Source: Pseudomonas sp. gcc21 (GTDB lineage Bacteria; Pseudomonadota; Gammaproteobacteria; Pseudomonadales; Pseudomonadaceae). From it: a stretch of DNA of 64,000 nucleotides. Shown piece after piece: positions 22,935 through 30,649 of the stretch (the stretch's first letter is position 1; the number at the start of each line of letters is the position of its first letter). The DNA lies in assembly GCF_012844345.1 (NCBI RefSeq), contig NZ_CP051625.1, forward strand, positions 124,001-188,000, read 5' to 3'. Below the pieces are notes generated by a model. It saw only the letters and a program-made list of their open reading frames with translations. It searched no databases and had not been told where the DNA came from. The translations under genes and the position numbers were made by a program.

Positions 22935-22993
22935 TCACGTCCTGGCAGGGTAGTCAGCCCTGCCGCTGTACAACCTTCGGATCACCCCACATC

Positions 22994-23692
22994 ATGAATA
23001 ACGCTACCAAGCCCAAAGCCGTCGTGCTGTTGTCCGGCGGGCTCGATTCCGCGACCGTATTGGCTATGGCGCAGGCGCAGGGTTACGACTGTTTCGCTCT
23101 GAGCTTTCATTATGGCCAGCGTCACAGCGCTGAATTGGCGGCAGCATCGAGGCTTGCCAGCGTGGCGGGTGTAACCGAGCACAAGACCGTCAGGCTTGAT
23201 CTGGACGGGATAGGTGGCTCTGCCCTGACGGATGAGAGTATCGCCGTGCCAGAGACGATGGGGGAGGGCATACCGGTTACCTATGTCCCGGCGCGAAACT
23301 CGGTGTTTCTCGCGCTGGCCCTGGGCTGGGCTGAAGTTATTCAGGCACAGGATATCTTCGTAGGTGTGAATGCCGTGGATTATTCCGGGTACCCGGACTG
23401 CAGACCTGAGTTTATTGCCGCTTTCGAGCACATGGCCAATCTTGCTACCCGCGCTGGCGTCGAAGGGACACGCTTCAGCATCAAGGCGCCTCTGCAGCAC
23501 TTGAGCAAGGCAGAGATCATTCAGGCAGGCACCAGCCTTGGAGTGGATTACGCGTTAACGGTTTCCTGTTATCAGGCAGACCCGGACGGTCGGGCCTGTG
23601 GCCGCTGCGACAGCTGTACCTTACGCGCTGCAGGATTCGCTTCAGCCGGAGTGGCGGACGCTACGCGCTACCAGGATGCTGCTGTCCGGTAA
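22994..23692 (+). CDS. queC: 7-cyano-7-deazaguanine synthase QueC
   Basis: A 232-residue ATP pyrophosphatase-fold enzyme converting 7-carboxy-7-deazaguanine to preQ0 in queuosine biosynthesis. The PP-loop [17 protein letters not shown] is at the N-terminus and the zinc-binding cysteines are in [20 protein letters not shown] near the C-terminus. In P. aeruginosa queE lies between cpoB and queC; here only 59 bp separate the two genes, so queE is not in this place. Confidence 0.95.
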   Translation: MNNATKPKAVVLLSGGLDSATVLAMAQAQGYDCFALSFHYGQRHSAELAAASRLASVAGVTEHKTVRLDLDGIGGSALTDESIAVPETMGEGIPVTYVPARNSVFLALALGWAEVIQAQDIFVGVNAVDYSGYPDCRPEFIAAFEHMANLATRAGVEGTRFSIKAPLQHLSKAEIIQAGTSLGVDYALTVSCYQADPDGRACGRCDSCTLRAAGFASAGVADATRYQDAAVR

Positions 23693-23816
23693 AATGGCAT
23701 AACGCAGGTTCGAGTAATACACAGCGAGGCGCGCCGTGGCAGGACAAACGGTCGCAAAAAAAGCGTAAAAAAATCTTGAGTTTCTGTGCTAAATCAGTAA
23801 TATACCGCGCATCAAA

Positions 23817-23892
23817 GGGTCGTTAGCTCAGTTGGTAGAGCAGTTGGCTTTTAACCAATTGGTCGTAGGTTCGAATCCTACACGACCCACCA
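23817..23892 (+). tRNA. tRNA-Lys (anticodon TTT)
   Basis: A 76-nt cloverleaf with CCA encoded. The acceptor arm GGGTCGT pairs with ACGACCC, the D arm is GCTC...GAGC, and the anticodon stem GTTGG/CCAAT surrounds CTTTTAA, giving anticodon TTT at 23850–23852. The T arm is GTAGG/CCTAC with loop TTCGAAT. It stands alone after queC, as in P. aeruginosa. Confidence 0.97.
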
Positions 23893-24007
23893 TTTCCCTT
23901 GATTTTCCCTTCTATATTGTCTTTCAAGCTTTCCGTATGGGTTGGGGCTGAGTCAGGCCCAGAGCGTGCGTTCAACCTCCGCAACCTGACTAACCCCATG
24001 CCAATCT

Positions 24008-24469
24008 TTACTTCTTGATGTCGGCCTTGATGGTTTTTTTCATCGCCTCCATTTCCTTCCCTAGATCGTTCAGCTCGTCGTCCTTGAGCACCTCCCTGGC
24101 GTGGGGAAACATCTCGCTTTCTTCTTCCTCAATATGATGTTCCAGCAATTCCTTGAGCACCTTGATGCGCCCTGAAAACTGCATGGTGTCAGGCTGCGTC
24201 TTGAGCAGATCCGGCAGTACAAGCTCGCTGACTGCCCGATGTTCTTCCACTGCTTCGTGGAACATCTTTATCCCCTCCTTATCGCTAGCGTCGCGATAGG
24301 CTGGGTAGAAGATATCTTCTTCGATCCGGGTGTGGCTTAGTACTTCAGCTTCGATCTGAGCCAACACATCGGTGCGTGTCTTGGCGGCTCGCTCGGTCGT
24401 CGAGCTGATCTGTTCGAGCAGCTTTTTGAGTTTTTCGTGGTCCTGAATCAACAGGTCTATCGCATTCAT
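24008..24469 (-). CDS. Hemerythrin HHE domain protein
   Basis: A 153-residue four-helix protein of the hemerythrin HHE family. Iron ligands appear as LIQDHEKLKKLL (His about 10), LSHTRIEEDIFYPAY (His, Glu), FHEAVEEHRAV and LLEHHIEEEESEMFPHA. Such proteins bind a diiron centre and are linked to oxygen, NO or peroxide sensing or to iron handling. It lies 81 bp downstream of a ferritin-like gene on the same strand, in a cluster of stress proteins. Confidence 0.88.
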   Translation of the reverse strand: MNAIDLLIQDHEKLKKLLEQISSTTERAAKTRTDVLAQIEAEVLSHTRIEEDIFYPAYRDASDKEGIKMFHEAVEEHRAVSELVLPDLLKTQPDTMQFSGRIKVLKELLEHHIEEEESEMFPHAREVLKDDELNDLGKEMEAMKKTIKADIKK

Positions 24470-24550
24470 GACGACTCCTCATCGACAGTCTCCGTAACGG
24501 ACGGAAATATGGACCGACTGTGTCGGCCAGGATTCAGCGGATTCTTATTA

Positions 24551-25282
24551 TCAGGACAATTGTCCGAGCTGATCCTGTCTTAACAGCGCCTTGATATTTG
24601 CCAGGTGTTGCTCTTCCTGCGTGAATGCCTTGCCAAAACTCTTGGCGATATCCTTCTGGCCGGCACTTTCGGCCATTTCGATCAGGAGTTCCCAGGCTGC
24701 GTTATCCGCCAGTTCGATAGTCAGCAGTGCGTTCAATGCATGCGAAATGTTAGTACGGGGGTCGGTAAGTACTTGCATGACCCCCAATGCGATTACCCCT
24801 ACAACATCGGCCGAGGGCGTCATGGCGGTCGGGTCGGCACCGAGTTTTTCAATTGCGGCAACGAGCAGGTGAAAATGCTCTTCCTCTTCGTTGCGTATAG
24901 TCTCCAGCGTTTTCAGGAGATCCGGTGGCGCGCCGGCGCCGGTGTCGAGAGCCTGGACCTTGGCAATTGCGGCTTCATACAGACGTACGCCAGTACGTTC
25001 GTAAGCCAGCCGCTCACCCAGTTTGTCTATCAGCACCTCGGGGTTTTTGCCCATCATCTTTTCGAAGGTGGATTTGAGCATCCCCTTTGCCGAGCCCGGC
25101 ACGGGAACCGACCCGATACGGCCGGATTCGGTGGTTTCGTTTCGACGAGCTATCAATAAATCTGATGCATTGCCTGGGACATCCGCAGCGTAGTGTTCTA
25201 CTGCCTCTGCCATCTTCGCGGTGTCTTTGGGGGACATTTGGGCGCCGGTCAGGTTATGGCCCATTTTTGCTGAACTTACCAT
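24551..25282 (-). CDS. Ferritin-like domain protein
   Basis: A 243-residue protein with a ferritin-like four-helix domain from about residue 85. Candidate diiron ligands are in ERTGVRLYEAAIAKV, RNEEEEHFHLLVAAIEKLG (ExxH), TIELADNAAWELLIEMA and FTQEEQHLANIKALL (ExxH). The N-terminal 80 residues are polar and probably disordered. Probable role in iron or oxidative stress handling. Nine bases downstream of the larger ferritin-like gene, so the two form an operon. Confidence 0.78.
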   Translation of the reverse strand: MVSSAKMGHNLTGAQMSPKDTAKMAEAVEHYAADVPGNASDLLIARRNETTESGRIGSVPVPGSAKGMLKSTFEKMMGKNPEVLIDKLGERLAYERTGVRLYEAAIAKVQALDTGAGAPPDLLKTLETIRNEEEEHFHLLVAAIEKLGADPTAMTPSADVVGVIALGVMQVLTDPRTNISHALNALLTIELADNAAWELLIEMAESAGQKDIAKSFGKAFTQEEQHLANIKALLRQDQLGQLS

Positions 25283-25291
25283 GGAAGCCTC

Positions 25292-26461
25292 CTAGGATTT
25301 CTTCTCTGCCAGTTCGGTACCCGGACGCCAGTTGTAACCTGCCGAGACGATGTTGGCCGGGATAATCGGGGTGTTCATCTGAGTGCGGTAAGCCAGCGAC
25401 AGCGGACTTTCCTCTTGTTTGGGGACGTATTTGTTACCCGAAGTGCGGAGATTGACTTCCTCGGAGACGACCTTGCGAACGAACTCCCGCTGGCTCTTGA
25501 ATTCAATCATTGCTGGTACAGATCCACCGATGATCTCGGCCGGATCGCGGCGTTCATATTGTTTGAACAGGTCACATACCAGATTCAGGTGGCCCAGCTC
25601 GTAATCCAGGAACCGCTCCCACATTGCCTTGATCCGCGGGTTGTCCTCCTGCTGTGCGCAACTTTCGTAGTTATAGACCTCCATGGCTTCGTGGATCAGC
25701 CACTTTTCCAGGAAAGACTCGTCAGGATCCATGAGCGATCCATACTGGGTGACGTGCTGCTCCTCCACCGAGGCAATCTCGGCGTAAAGCTGGCGCGCCA
25801 CAGGATCGGCGAATAGCGGGCCGATGTTCATGTAGTAGTCGTGGGTTTGATACTCCGCTGCGGTAATCATCGCTGCGTGAATCTTGGTGATAAGTGCAGC
25901 GTTTTCCCGCTCGTAATTATCGCGCAGATCGCTTTCAGGGGCGCGGTGATGCTCGGAGGTGGGGCGGCCAGGAATCATATCGGTATAGCCCTGCAGGATG
26001 TTGTTCGCATCCTTGCCTTCGAGCCGGTCCAGCATCGCGGAATAGCGGTACAGGTGATCGAAATCCTCAAGCAGCCCGAAGCGGTACGTCTGCGCCTGGT
26101 AAGGATCCGGTTCGTTCTGAGCAACGGCTGCTGTCACTTCGATAGCCACCTGTTCGTAGGCGACTGTGGTTTCCAGTGGGGAGTGGTCAGAGGAGAGGAG
26201 CCAGTTGATCGACGTCATCTGGTGCTGCTCGACTCGACGCACCTGCGCCAGCGGCAACCTTAATGCTTTATTCATCCTTGCACCAATGTGTTTCAAACGC
26301 AGCGCATCTTGCTCGATACCGTTCATAAGTATCACGCGCACGCGAGTAAACGCATCATCGTCCAGTTTGCTGATCGGCTTGCTGGCTATGTCCTTCCAGG
26401 AAAATTCCTGCTTTTCAAGCGGAACGCCCTGGTTGTCGAATATTCCCGAAAGTCCGTGCAT
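25292..26461 (-). CDS. Large ferritin-like protein, function unknown
   Basis: A 389-residue soluble protein that I do not recognise as a named family. Several helices carry ferritin-like ExxH pairs: IASVEEQHVTQYGSL, WLIHEAMEVYNYES and FLDYELGHLNLVCDL. It has no signal peptide or membrane segment. First gene of a leftward operon with another ferritin-like gene, preceded by a sigma-22-like promoter (26506–26532). A diiron oxidase or iron-binding stress protein is the best guess. Confidence 0.65.
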   Translation of the reverse strand: MHGLSGIFDNQGVPLEKQEFSWKDIASKPISKLDDDAFTRVRVILMNGIEQDALRLKHIGARMNKALRLPLAQVRRVEQHQMTSINWLLSSDHSPLETTVAYEQVAIEVTAAVAQNEPDPYQAQTYRFGLLEDFDHLYRYSAMLDRLEGKDANNILQGYTDMIPGRPTSEHHRAPESDLRDNYERENAALITKIHAAMITAAEYQTHDYYMNIGPLFADPVARQLYAEIASVEEQHVTQYGSLMDPDESFLEKWLIHEAMEVYNYESCAQQEDNPRIKAMWERFLDYELGHLNLVCDLFKQYERRDPAEIIGGSVPAMIEFKSQREFVRKVVSEEVNLRTSGNKYVPKQEESPLSLAYRTQMNTPIIPANIVSAGYNWRPGTELAEKKS

Positions 26462-26505
26462 GAATGCCTCCAGACGTTAATGGCATGTTGATGTGGTAGT
26501 ACAAA

Positions 26506-26532
26506 GTAGAAGTTTAACCAGCGAGAACGTTC
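26506..26532 (-). promoter_or_regulatory. Possible AlgU/RpoE-type promoter for ferritin-like operon
   Basis: On the minus strand GAACGT is followed after 16 bases by TCTAC, about 45 bp before the start at 26461. This resembles the AlgU (sigma-22) consensus GAACTT-N16/17-TCtgA. Identified by eye. Confidence 0.45.
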
Positions 26533-26684
26533 ATACTTTTTATATATCAAATGGTTCTTAGCTGCGGTTTTTAATTCCGCAAAAAATTAAACCGAAACCG
26601 GTTGATAAAGCAGTATCACGCCGCTGTGCTTCAACTATGGGGTCGTGAATTTATGAGTAAAATCCGCTGAATTTCGGGACGAAC

Positions 26685-26738
26685 CGTTTCACGCTACTTC
26701 ACGCTACTTATAGAGGCGTCCTGAAGTAGCGTGAAACG
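26685..26738. repeat. 17-bp inverted repeat between divergent stress operons
   Basis: The arms CGTTTCACGCTACTTCA (26685–26701) and its exact complement (26722–26738) are separated by 20 bases; part of the left arm is repeated in tandem just inside (CACGCTACTT). No T run follows. It lies between divergently transcribed genes starting at 26461 and 26817, so an operator or a mobile-repeat remnant is possible. Confidence 0.75.
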
Positions 26739-26757
26739 ATTTGTATTCGAGCGGTAG

Positions 26758-26786
26758 GAACTTCGTTGTCCACAGCCTTTCTCAAT
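26758..26786 (+). promoter_or_regulatory. Possible AlgU/RpoE-type promoter for DUF892 operon
   Basis: GAACTT at 26758–26763 is followed after 18 bases by TCAAT, 30 bp before the DUF892 start. The –35 matches the sigma-22 consensus exactly; the spacer is one base longer than usual, so this is weaker than the other candidates in the cluster. Confidence 0.35.
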
Positions 26787-26816
26787 TACAGGTTCACTTA
26801 TCAAGAGGGCATCCCA

Positions 26817-27335
26817 ATGACTGACAGCAGCGCCAAGGTTGACAACCTCGTGGATTGGCTGCGTGACGCGCATGCGATGGAGCAGCAAGCGGAAACTATG
26901 CTGAAAGCACAATCGTCCCGCTTGGAGAATTATCCAAAGCTCAAGGCCCGTATCGATCAGCATATCGAAGAGACGCTGGGACAGCAGAAGCTACTGGATG
27001 GCTGTCTGGCCAGACTGAATGCCAGTCCTTCCACTATCAAGGATATGGGGGGCAAGATCATGGCGTTCGGACAGGGAGCATCCGGGATGTTCGTTAGCGA
27101 TGAGGTTATCAAGGGCGCGATGGCGGGCTACGTATTTGAAAATATGGAAATAGCTGCCTACACAGTTCTTATCGCGGCAGCGAAAGCCGCAGGCGATCTT
27201 GAAACGCAGCGCGCCTGTGAGCAGATTCTGCCCCAGGAAGAAGCGATGGCCGCGTGGCTTAAAGAGCATCTCCCAGAGCTGACTCAAGCCTATCTTGCGC
27301 GTGACGCCGCGCCCGATACGACGGCTAAACGATAA
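26817..27335 (+). CDS. DUF892 (YciE/YciF) ferritin-like protein
   Basis: A 172-residue four-helix protein of the DUF892 family. The N-terminal segment VDNLVDWLRDAHAMEQQAETML has the conserved Asp-His-Glu pattern, followed by HIEETLGQQKLLDGCLARL and ENMEIAAYTVLIAAAKAAGD. Family structures are ferritin-like dimers, and YciF is induced by stress. The ATG at 26817 gives the family N-terminus. First gene of a probable rightward operon of small stress proteins ending at the terminator at 28577. Confidence 0.88.
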   Translation: MTDSSAKVDNLVDWLRDAHAMEQQAETMLKAQSSRLENYPKLKARIDQHIEETLGQQKLLDGCLARLNASPSTIKDMGGKIMAFGQGASGMFVSDEVIKGAMAGYVFENMEIAAYTVLIAAAKAAGDLETQRACEQILPQEEAMAAWLKEHLPELTQAYLARDAAPDTTAKR

Positions 27336-27372
27336 AGGGGGCGGGCTACGGCCTGCCTTATCCGGGAGTGAA

Positions 27373-27603
27373 ATGCTGAAGACATTTACCTTCGCAGTTG
27401 TTCATTTCACCGTTGCGTTTACCGTTGCCTATCTGCTCACTGGAAGTGTAATAACCGGCGGCCTTATTGCTCTGGTAGAGCCGATGGTTAATACCGTGGC
27501 TTATTATTTTCATGAGCGGGCCTGGCAACGTTTTGGTTCCGAACGGAGTCCCCAGAAAGGGTTGGGTCACGGAAATTTTGGCCGCCGTACCATTGATAAG
27601 TAA
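27373..27603 (+). CDS. DUF2061 family membrane protein
   Basis: A 76-residue protein with two hydrophobic helices (TFAVVHFTVAFTVAYLLTG and ITGGLIALVEPMVNTVAYYF) then FHERAWQRFG, the hallmark of DUF2061. Function unknown. The ATG at 27373 follows GGGAG at proper spacing; the longer open frame upstream overlaps the DUF892 stop and is not supported. It starts 37 bp after the DUF892 gene. Confidence 0.85.
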   Translation: MLKTFTFAVVHFTVAFTVAYLLTGSVITGGLIALVEPMVNTVAYYFHERAWQRFGSERSPQKGLGHGNFGRRTIDK

Positions 27604-27748
27604 ATGCAGGCCATCCGTAATTACTAATTCGTTTGTATAGGGCCGTGCCGTTGAACCACCTCATGGCCCGCAGGTCTTTATTAGAGGTGGCAACTTCCCG
27701 TTCCAGTGCCGTCAATATTTTCATTCATGTCATCAAAGGGGAACACTA

Positions 27749-28045
27749 ATGGTTCAGACAAATCAGCCTCAAGGGAATGCTACGGCAACCACACCAACTC
27801 CCAATGCTGGCCCTTCGACTCAGGCCCAGACATCCCCGGTCAGATCCGGTTCATCCAGCGAGATCAACGTAACCGGTATGGAGCGCGTAGCGTCCGTTGC
27901 GGGTGGCGCTTTGTTGCTCGGGAAAGGCCTGCGTAAAGGCGGACTGTTTGGGCTCATCAGTCTGGCAATGGGCGGGGCGGCTATTTATCGCGGTATGACC
28001 GGCCATTGCGAAATGAAGAAAAGAATGATGCAGAAGATGGGCTGA
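27749..28045 (+). CDS. YgaP-like/DUF2892 membrane protein
   Basis: A 98-residue protein. The first 38 residues are Thr/Pro/Ser-rich and polar; residues about 40–98 hold the DUF2892 pattern INVTGMERVASVAGGALLLGKGLRKGGLFGLISLAMGGAAIYRGMTGHC with two membrane helices. Function unknown. It starts 145 bp after the DUF2061 gene with AAAGGGGAA upstream, and is probably part of the same stress operon. Confidence 0.82.
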   Translation: MVQTNQPQGNATATTPTPNAGPSTQAQTSPVRSGSSSEINVTGMERVASVAGGALLLGKGLRKGGLFGLISLAMGGAAIYRGMTGHCEMKKRMMQKMG

Positions 28046-28105
28046 AGCGCACATCTTCCGCAACGCTACGCTAGATAACACTTTCGTTCGAAACAGGAGT
28101 CACCT

Positions 28106-28561
28106 ATGACGACTATGGATACTAAAGACGTAATTTCCACCCTCAACGATCTTATTGAGACTAGCAAGGATGGTGAAGCAGGTTTCAAAGCCTGTGCTGA
28201 AGACGCGCAAAGCGCAAATTTGAAGAACACCTTCTCTGCCCGTGCGCAGGAATGCGGCAAGGCGGCAGCAGAGCTGCAGGCGCTGGTGCTTCAGCTTGGG
28301 GGTGACCCTGAAGACAGCACCAGCGTGAGCGGCGACATGCATCGGCGCTGGGTTGATATCAAATCGGCGATTACCGGCAAGGATGACCAGGCCGTTCTCA
28401 ATGAATGTGAGCGCGGCGAAGATGTCGCCAAGAAGAGTTATAAGAAGGCACTGGATAAAGACCTGCCAGCGGACATTCGCTCGGTAGTGCAGCGTCAGTA
28501 CGAAGGCGTGTTGCGCAACCATGATCAGGTTAAAGCGCTGCGCGATAGTCATCAGGCCTAA
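28106..28561 (+). CDS. PA2169-family four-helix-bundle protein
   Basis: A 151-residue soluble helical protein of the PA2169/DUF2383 family: KDVISTLNDLIETSKDGEAGFKACAEDAQSANLKNTFSARAQECGKAAAELQALV near the N-terminus and QRQYEGVLRNHDQVKALRD at the C-terminus. The family is ferritin-like in fold and stress-induced, with no defined activity. The ATG follows CAGGAG. Last gene of the rightward run, ended by a strong terminator. Confidence 0.88.
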   Translation: MTTMDTKDVISTLNDLIETSKDGEAGFKACAEDAQSANLKNTFSARAQECGKAAAELQALVLQLGGDPEDSTSVSGDMHRRWVDIKSAITGKDDQAVLNECERGEDVAKKSYKKALDKDLPADIRSVVQRQYEGVLRNHDQVKALRDSHQA

Positions 28562-28576
28562 CAGGTCAGTTGGCAC

Positions 28577-28602
28577 AAGGGCAGCCAAGGCTGCCCTTTT
28601 TT
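28577..28602 (+). terminator. Rho-independent terminator after PA2169-family gene
   Basis: A 10-bp stem AAGGGCAGCC/GGCTGCCCTT with an AA loop is followed by a T run, 15 bp after the stop codon. Confidence 0.92.
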
Positions 28603-28834
28603 GTGTCCGGCACTTGGAAACGCCAGTCGCTTTTTATTGCCACAGATATGCAAGTCAGAGAGGTTGGGCTCAGATCACGCAGTATGCGCGGGGGTCATGC
28701 ATCCAGGCGCCAGTCAGTGGACGTAAACAGGCAGCGATGGGTGTGGGGACTGGAATTCGAATCGAAACAGGGCAGGCAGGCAGTGAAGGGATAAATTACT
28801 AAAGAAGGTTAAGTAATTACAGCGAAAGAAATAG

Positions 28835-28860
28835 ATAGGCAGCGCCGTAGCGCTGCCTAT
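28835..28860 (-). terminator. Hairpin downstream of DUF4142 gene
   Basis: A perfect 11-bp stem (ATAGGCAGCGC and complement) with a 4-base loop lies 14 bp past the DUF4142 stop. On the minus strand it is followed by a T-rich stretch, so it is probably the terminator of that gene. The 270 bases before it (28603–28834) show no gene that I can support. Confidence 0.7.
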
Positions 28861-28874
28861 CCGGGTCGGACTGA

Positions 28875-29390
28875 TTACTCAGCTTCGATCTGGCTTTCCA
28901 GTTCCTTGGCCTTGGCGAGGTGTTCGCGCAGGGTCTCAAGGTTGTCGGTAGCAAGTTGTTTCAGGTCTTCATCGGTCAGATTCTTTGACGCATTCTCGAA
29001 CAGCTCAATCGTTTGCTCGTGAGCGTTTACCTGATTACTTGCATAATGGTCGTCGAACCCTTCGCCATCGCGCATCTCGAGAATCATCGCCTTGGCCTGA
29101 TCCATCAAGGTAGCGTCGTCAGATACTTCAAGTTGCTTTTCCTGGGCGAGCTCCTTGAGCTTCTGGTTCATCTCGGTGTGATCTTCGATCATCCGCTCAG
29201 CAAAGGATTTGATTTCGGGGTTCTGGCCTTGCTCGATAGCGAGCTTTGCTGCTTCAATCTCGGCGATGCCCTTGGCAGTTGCTTCATCAACAAACTCGGC
29301 GGCGTCCATATTCTGAGCCCAGGAAGCTGACGCTGAGAATCCGAGAATCACTGCGAGCATACCGTTCTTAATATAATTCACTGTAGACAT
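28875..29390 (-). CDS. DUF4142 periplasmic protein
   Basis: A 171-residue exported protein: signal peptide residues 1–25 (cleavage near SASWAQN), then a helical DUF4142 domain (ferritin-like) with AAEFVDEATAKGIAEIEAAKLAIEQGQNPEIKSFAERMIEDHTEMNQKLKELA. The family is often found with stress genes; no activity is defined. A sigma-22-like promoter lies 40–67 bp upstream. Confidence 0.88.
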   Translation of the reverse strand: MSTVNYIKNGMLAVILGFSASASWAQNMDAAEFVDEATAKGIAEIEAAKLAIEQGQNPEIKSFAERMIEDHTEMNQKLKELAQEKQLEVSDDATLMDQAKAMILEMRDGEGFDDHYASNQVNAHEQTIELFENASKNLTDEDLKQLATDNLETLREHLAKAKELESQIEAE

Positions 29391-29429
29391 GTTAGTTATC
29401 CTTCGGTTTGTTGATTAGTTGGGCCTGAA

Positions 29430-29457
29430 GCTGATATGCGGAATGAAATGCAGGTTC
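29430..29457 (-). promoter_or_regulatory. Possible AlgU/RpoE-type promoter for DUF4142 gene
   Basis: On the minus strand GAACCT is followed after 17 bases by TCAGC, about 40 bp upstream of the start. Resembles the sigma-22 consensus; identified by eye. Confidence 0.4.
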
Positions 29458-29834
29458 CGCTCATGTAGGTGCTTCTGGCAGATTCATAAGTTACTTTCTT
29501 TTAGGCAAGCGCTTAACCGATTCCGAAACACTTCAGGCTCGGGACGGAGTATCAACTCGCCGTTATAACTCCTCCGTACCCAGTGTATGGACCGAGCGTT
29601 ATGCCCTACTCGGTAATATGGATTGGTTATTCATCCAAAAGTTCGTAAAAACGCTTAGCCGTTGTTCTGCTACATTGACTTTCGCACAACGGAACTTTGC
29701 GGGTTCTGTACGTTCGCCTGTCACGCAGGTGGTATTGAAGTCTTAATAGTGAGCGGAGCTGTGCCGTGCCCGATTACTTATGGGCCCGGCATGCTATTCG
29801 GCGGAGTAGGTGGCCGGACCCGTTTGGCTCATGC
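29458..29834. other. Intergenic region without a supported gene
   Basis: About 380 bases between the DUF4142 promoter and the stop of the Yip1-like gene. A short open frame (29662–29970) overlaps the Yip1 gene antisense and has no ribosome-binding site. I see no RNA gene. Confidence 0.4.
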
Positions 29835-30470
29835 TTACGAAAAATCGTCCGATTCAGCCGGTTCGCTAATGTATTCGCCACCACTAAGAGGCTGCCACCA
29901 CAGTTCCATGAAAATGAAGCCGTTAGTCAAAAAGACCAGAAAACCCACGGCGAGAATGCATGCTCCGTAGAAGCGCGTTTCATCGTTGCGTTTGAGGTGC
30001 ATGAAAACTGGCAGGCCGCGAAATAGCAGGACGATTGAATACAACGTTCCAAGCACCGCGAAAAGCAGGAGCATCATGCGCAGGGGGATCACCGCACCGA
30101 TGCTCGCGAGCATCAATGGGACGGACAAGCAGGTGGCGAAGGTATAGGCCAATAACAGGGTAGGGCGGCCCGGCGTGCGGAACAGCACCCAGCGCGTCAT
30201 CAGGGCCATTATTGAGACGCCGCACAGAAAACCCAGATACACCATGCAGGCGAGGTAGAGCGCACTGGCCTGGTTGAGGTAGGTCGGGTCTTCGCTGCCG
30301 AAAAGCTCCCACCCTACATGTGCCGTGCCGATATAAGCGCAAATGGCCGGAATGAAGGACAGCACAATCAGGACGGGTAGAAAGCCCCAGGGATGTTGCT
30401 CGGCGTGTTGTCGAATCGGCAACCAGGCTGAACGCGGAGAGGTGAATAGTTTGGGCAATAGCTGAAACAT
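29835..30470 (-). CDS. Yip1-domain inner membrane protein
   Basis: A 211-residue membrane protein with five hydrophobic helices. The N-terminal LPKLFTSPRSAWLPIRQHA followed by a first helix around residue 35 is typical of bacterial Yip1-family proteins. The C-terminal 20 residues are acidic. Function unknown. A very good sigma-22-like promoter (30512–30539) lies about 42 bp upstream, linking it to the stress cluster. Confidence 0.8.
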   Translation of the reverse strand: MFQLLPKLFTSPRSAWLPIRQHAEQHPWGFLPVLIVLSFIPAICAYIGTAHVGWELFGSEDPTYLNQASALYLACMVYLGFLCGVSIMALMTRWVLFRTPGRPTLLLAYTFATCLSVPLMLASIGAVIPLRMMLLLFAVLGTLYSIVLLFRGLPVFMHLKRNDETRFYGACILAVGFLVFLTNGFIFMELWWQPLSGGEYISEPAESDDFS

Positions 30471-30511
30471 GACTAGCTCCCGGAGTTATTAAACAGGCTG
30501 GGCTTGTTACG

Positions 30512-30539
30512 GTTGACTTGGTAGCGCCGCGCTAAGTTC
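30512..30539 (-). promoter_or_regulatory. Probable AlgU/RpoE-type promoter for Yip1-like gene
   Basis: On the minus strand GAACTT is followed after exactly 17 bases by TCAAC. This is the best match in the window to the AlgU consensus GAACTT-N16/17-TCtgA. Confidence 0.6.
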
Positions 30540-30649
30540 ACGCAACGTGAGGTGATCGGCGGGCCGACACCAGGTGATCGCTGGAACCTCGGGGCTTGAC
30601 CAGACATGGTATTATCTACCGGTCAAATCTTCGTTGGGTGGTTCGAACT

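Noticed and set aside
29662-29970. 102-codon plus-strand frame overlapping the Yip1-like gene
   Set aside because: Mostly antisense to the Yip1-like gene and lacks a start context.
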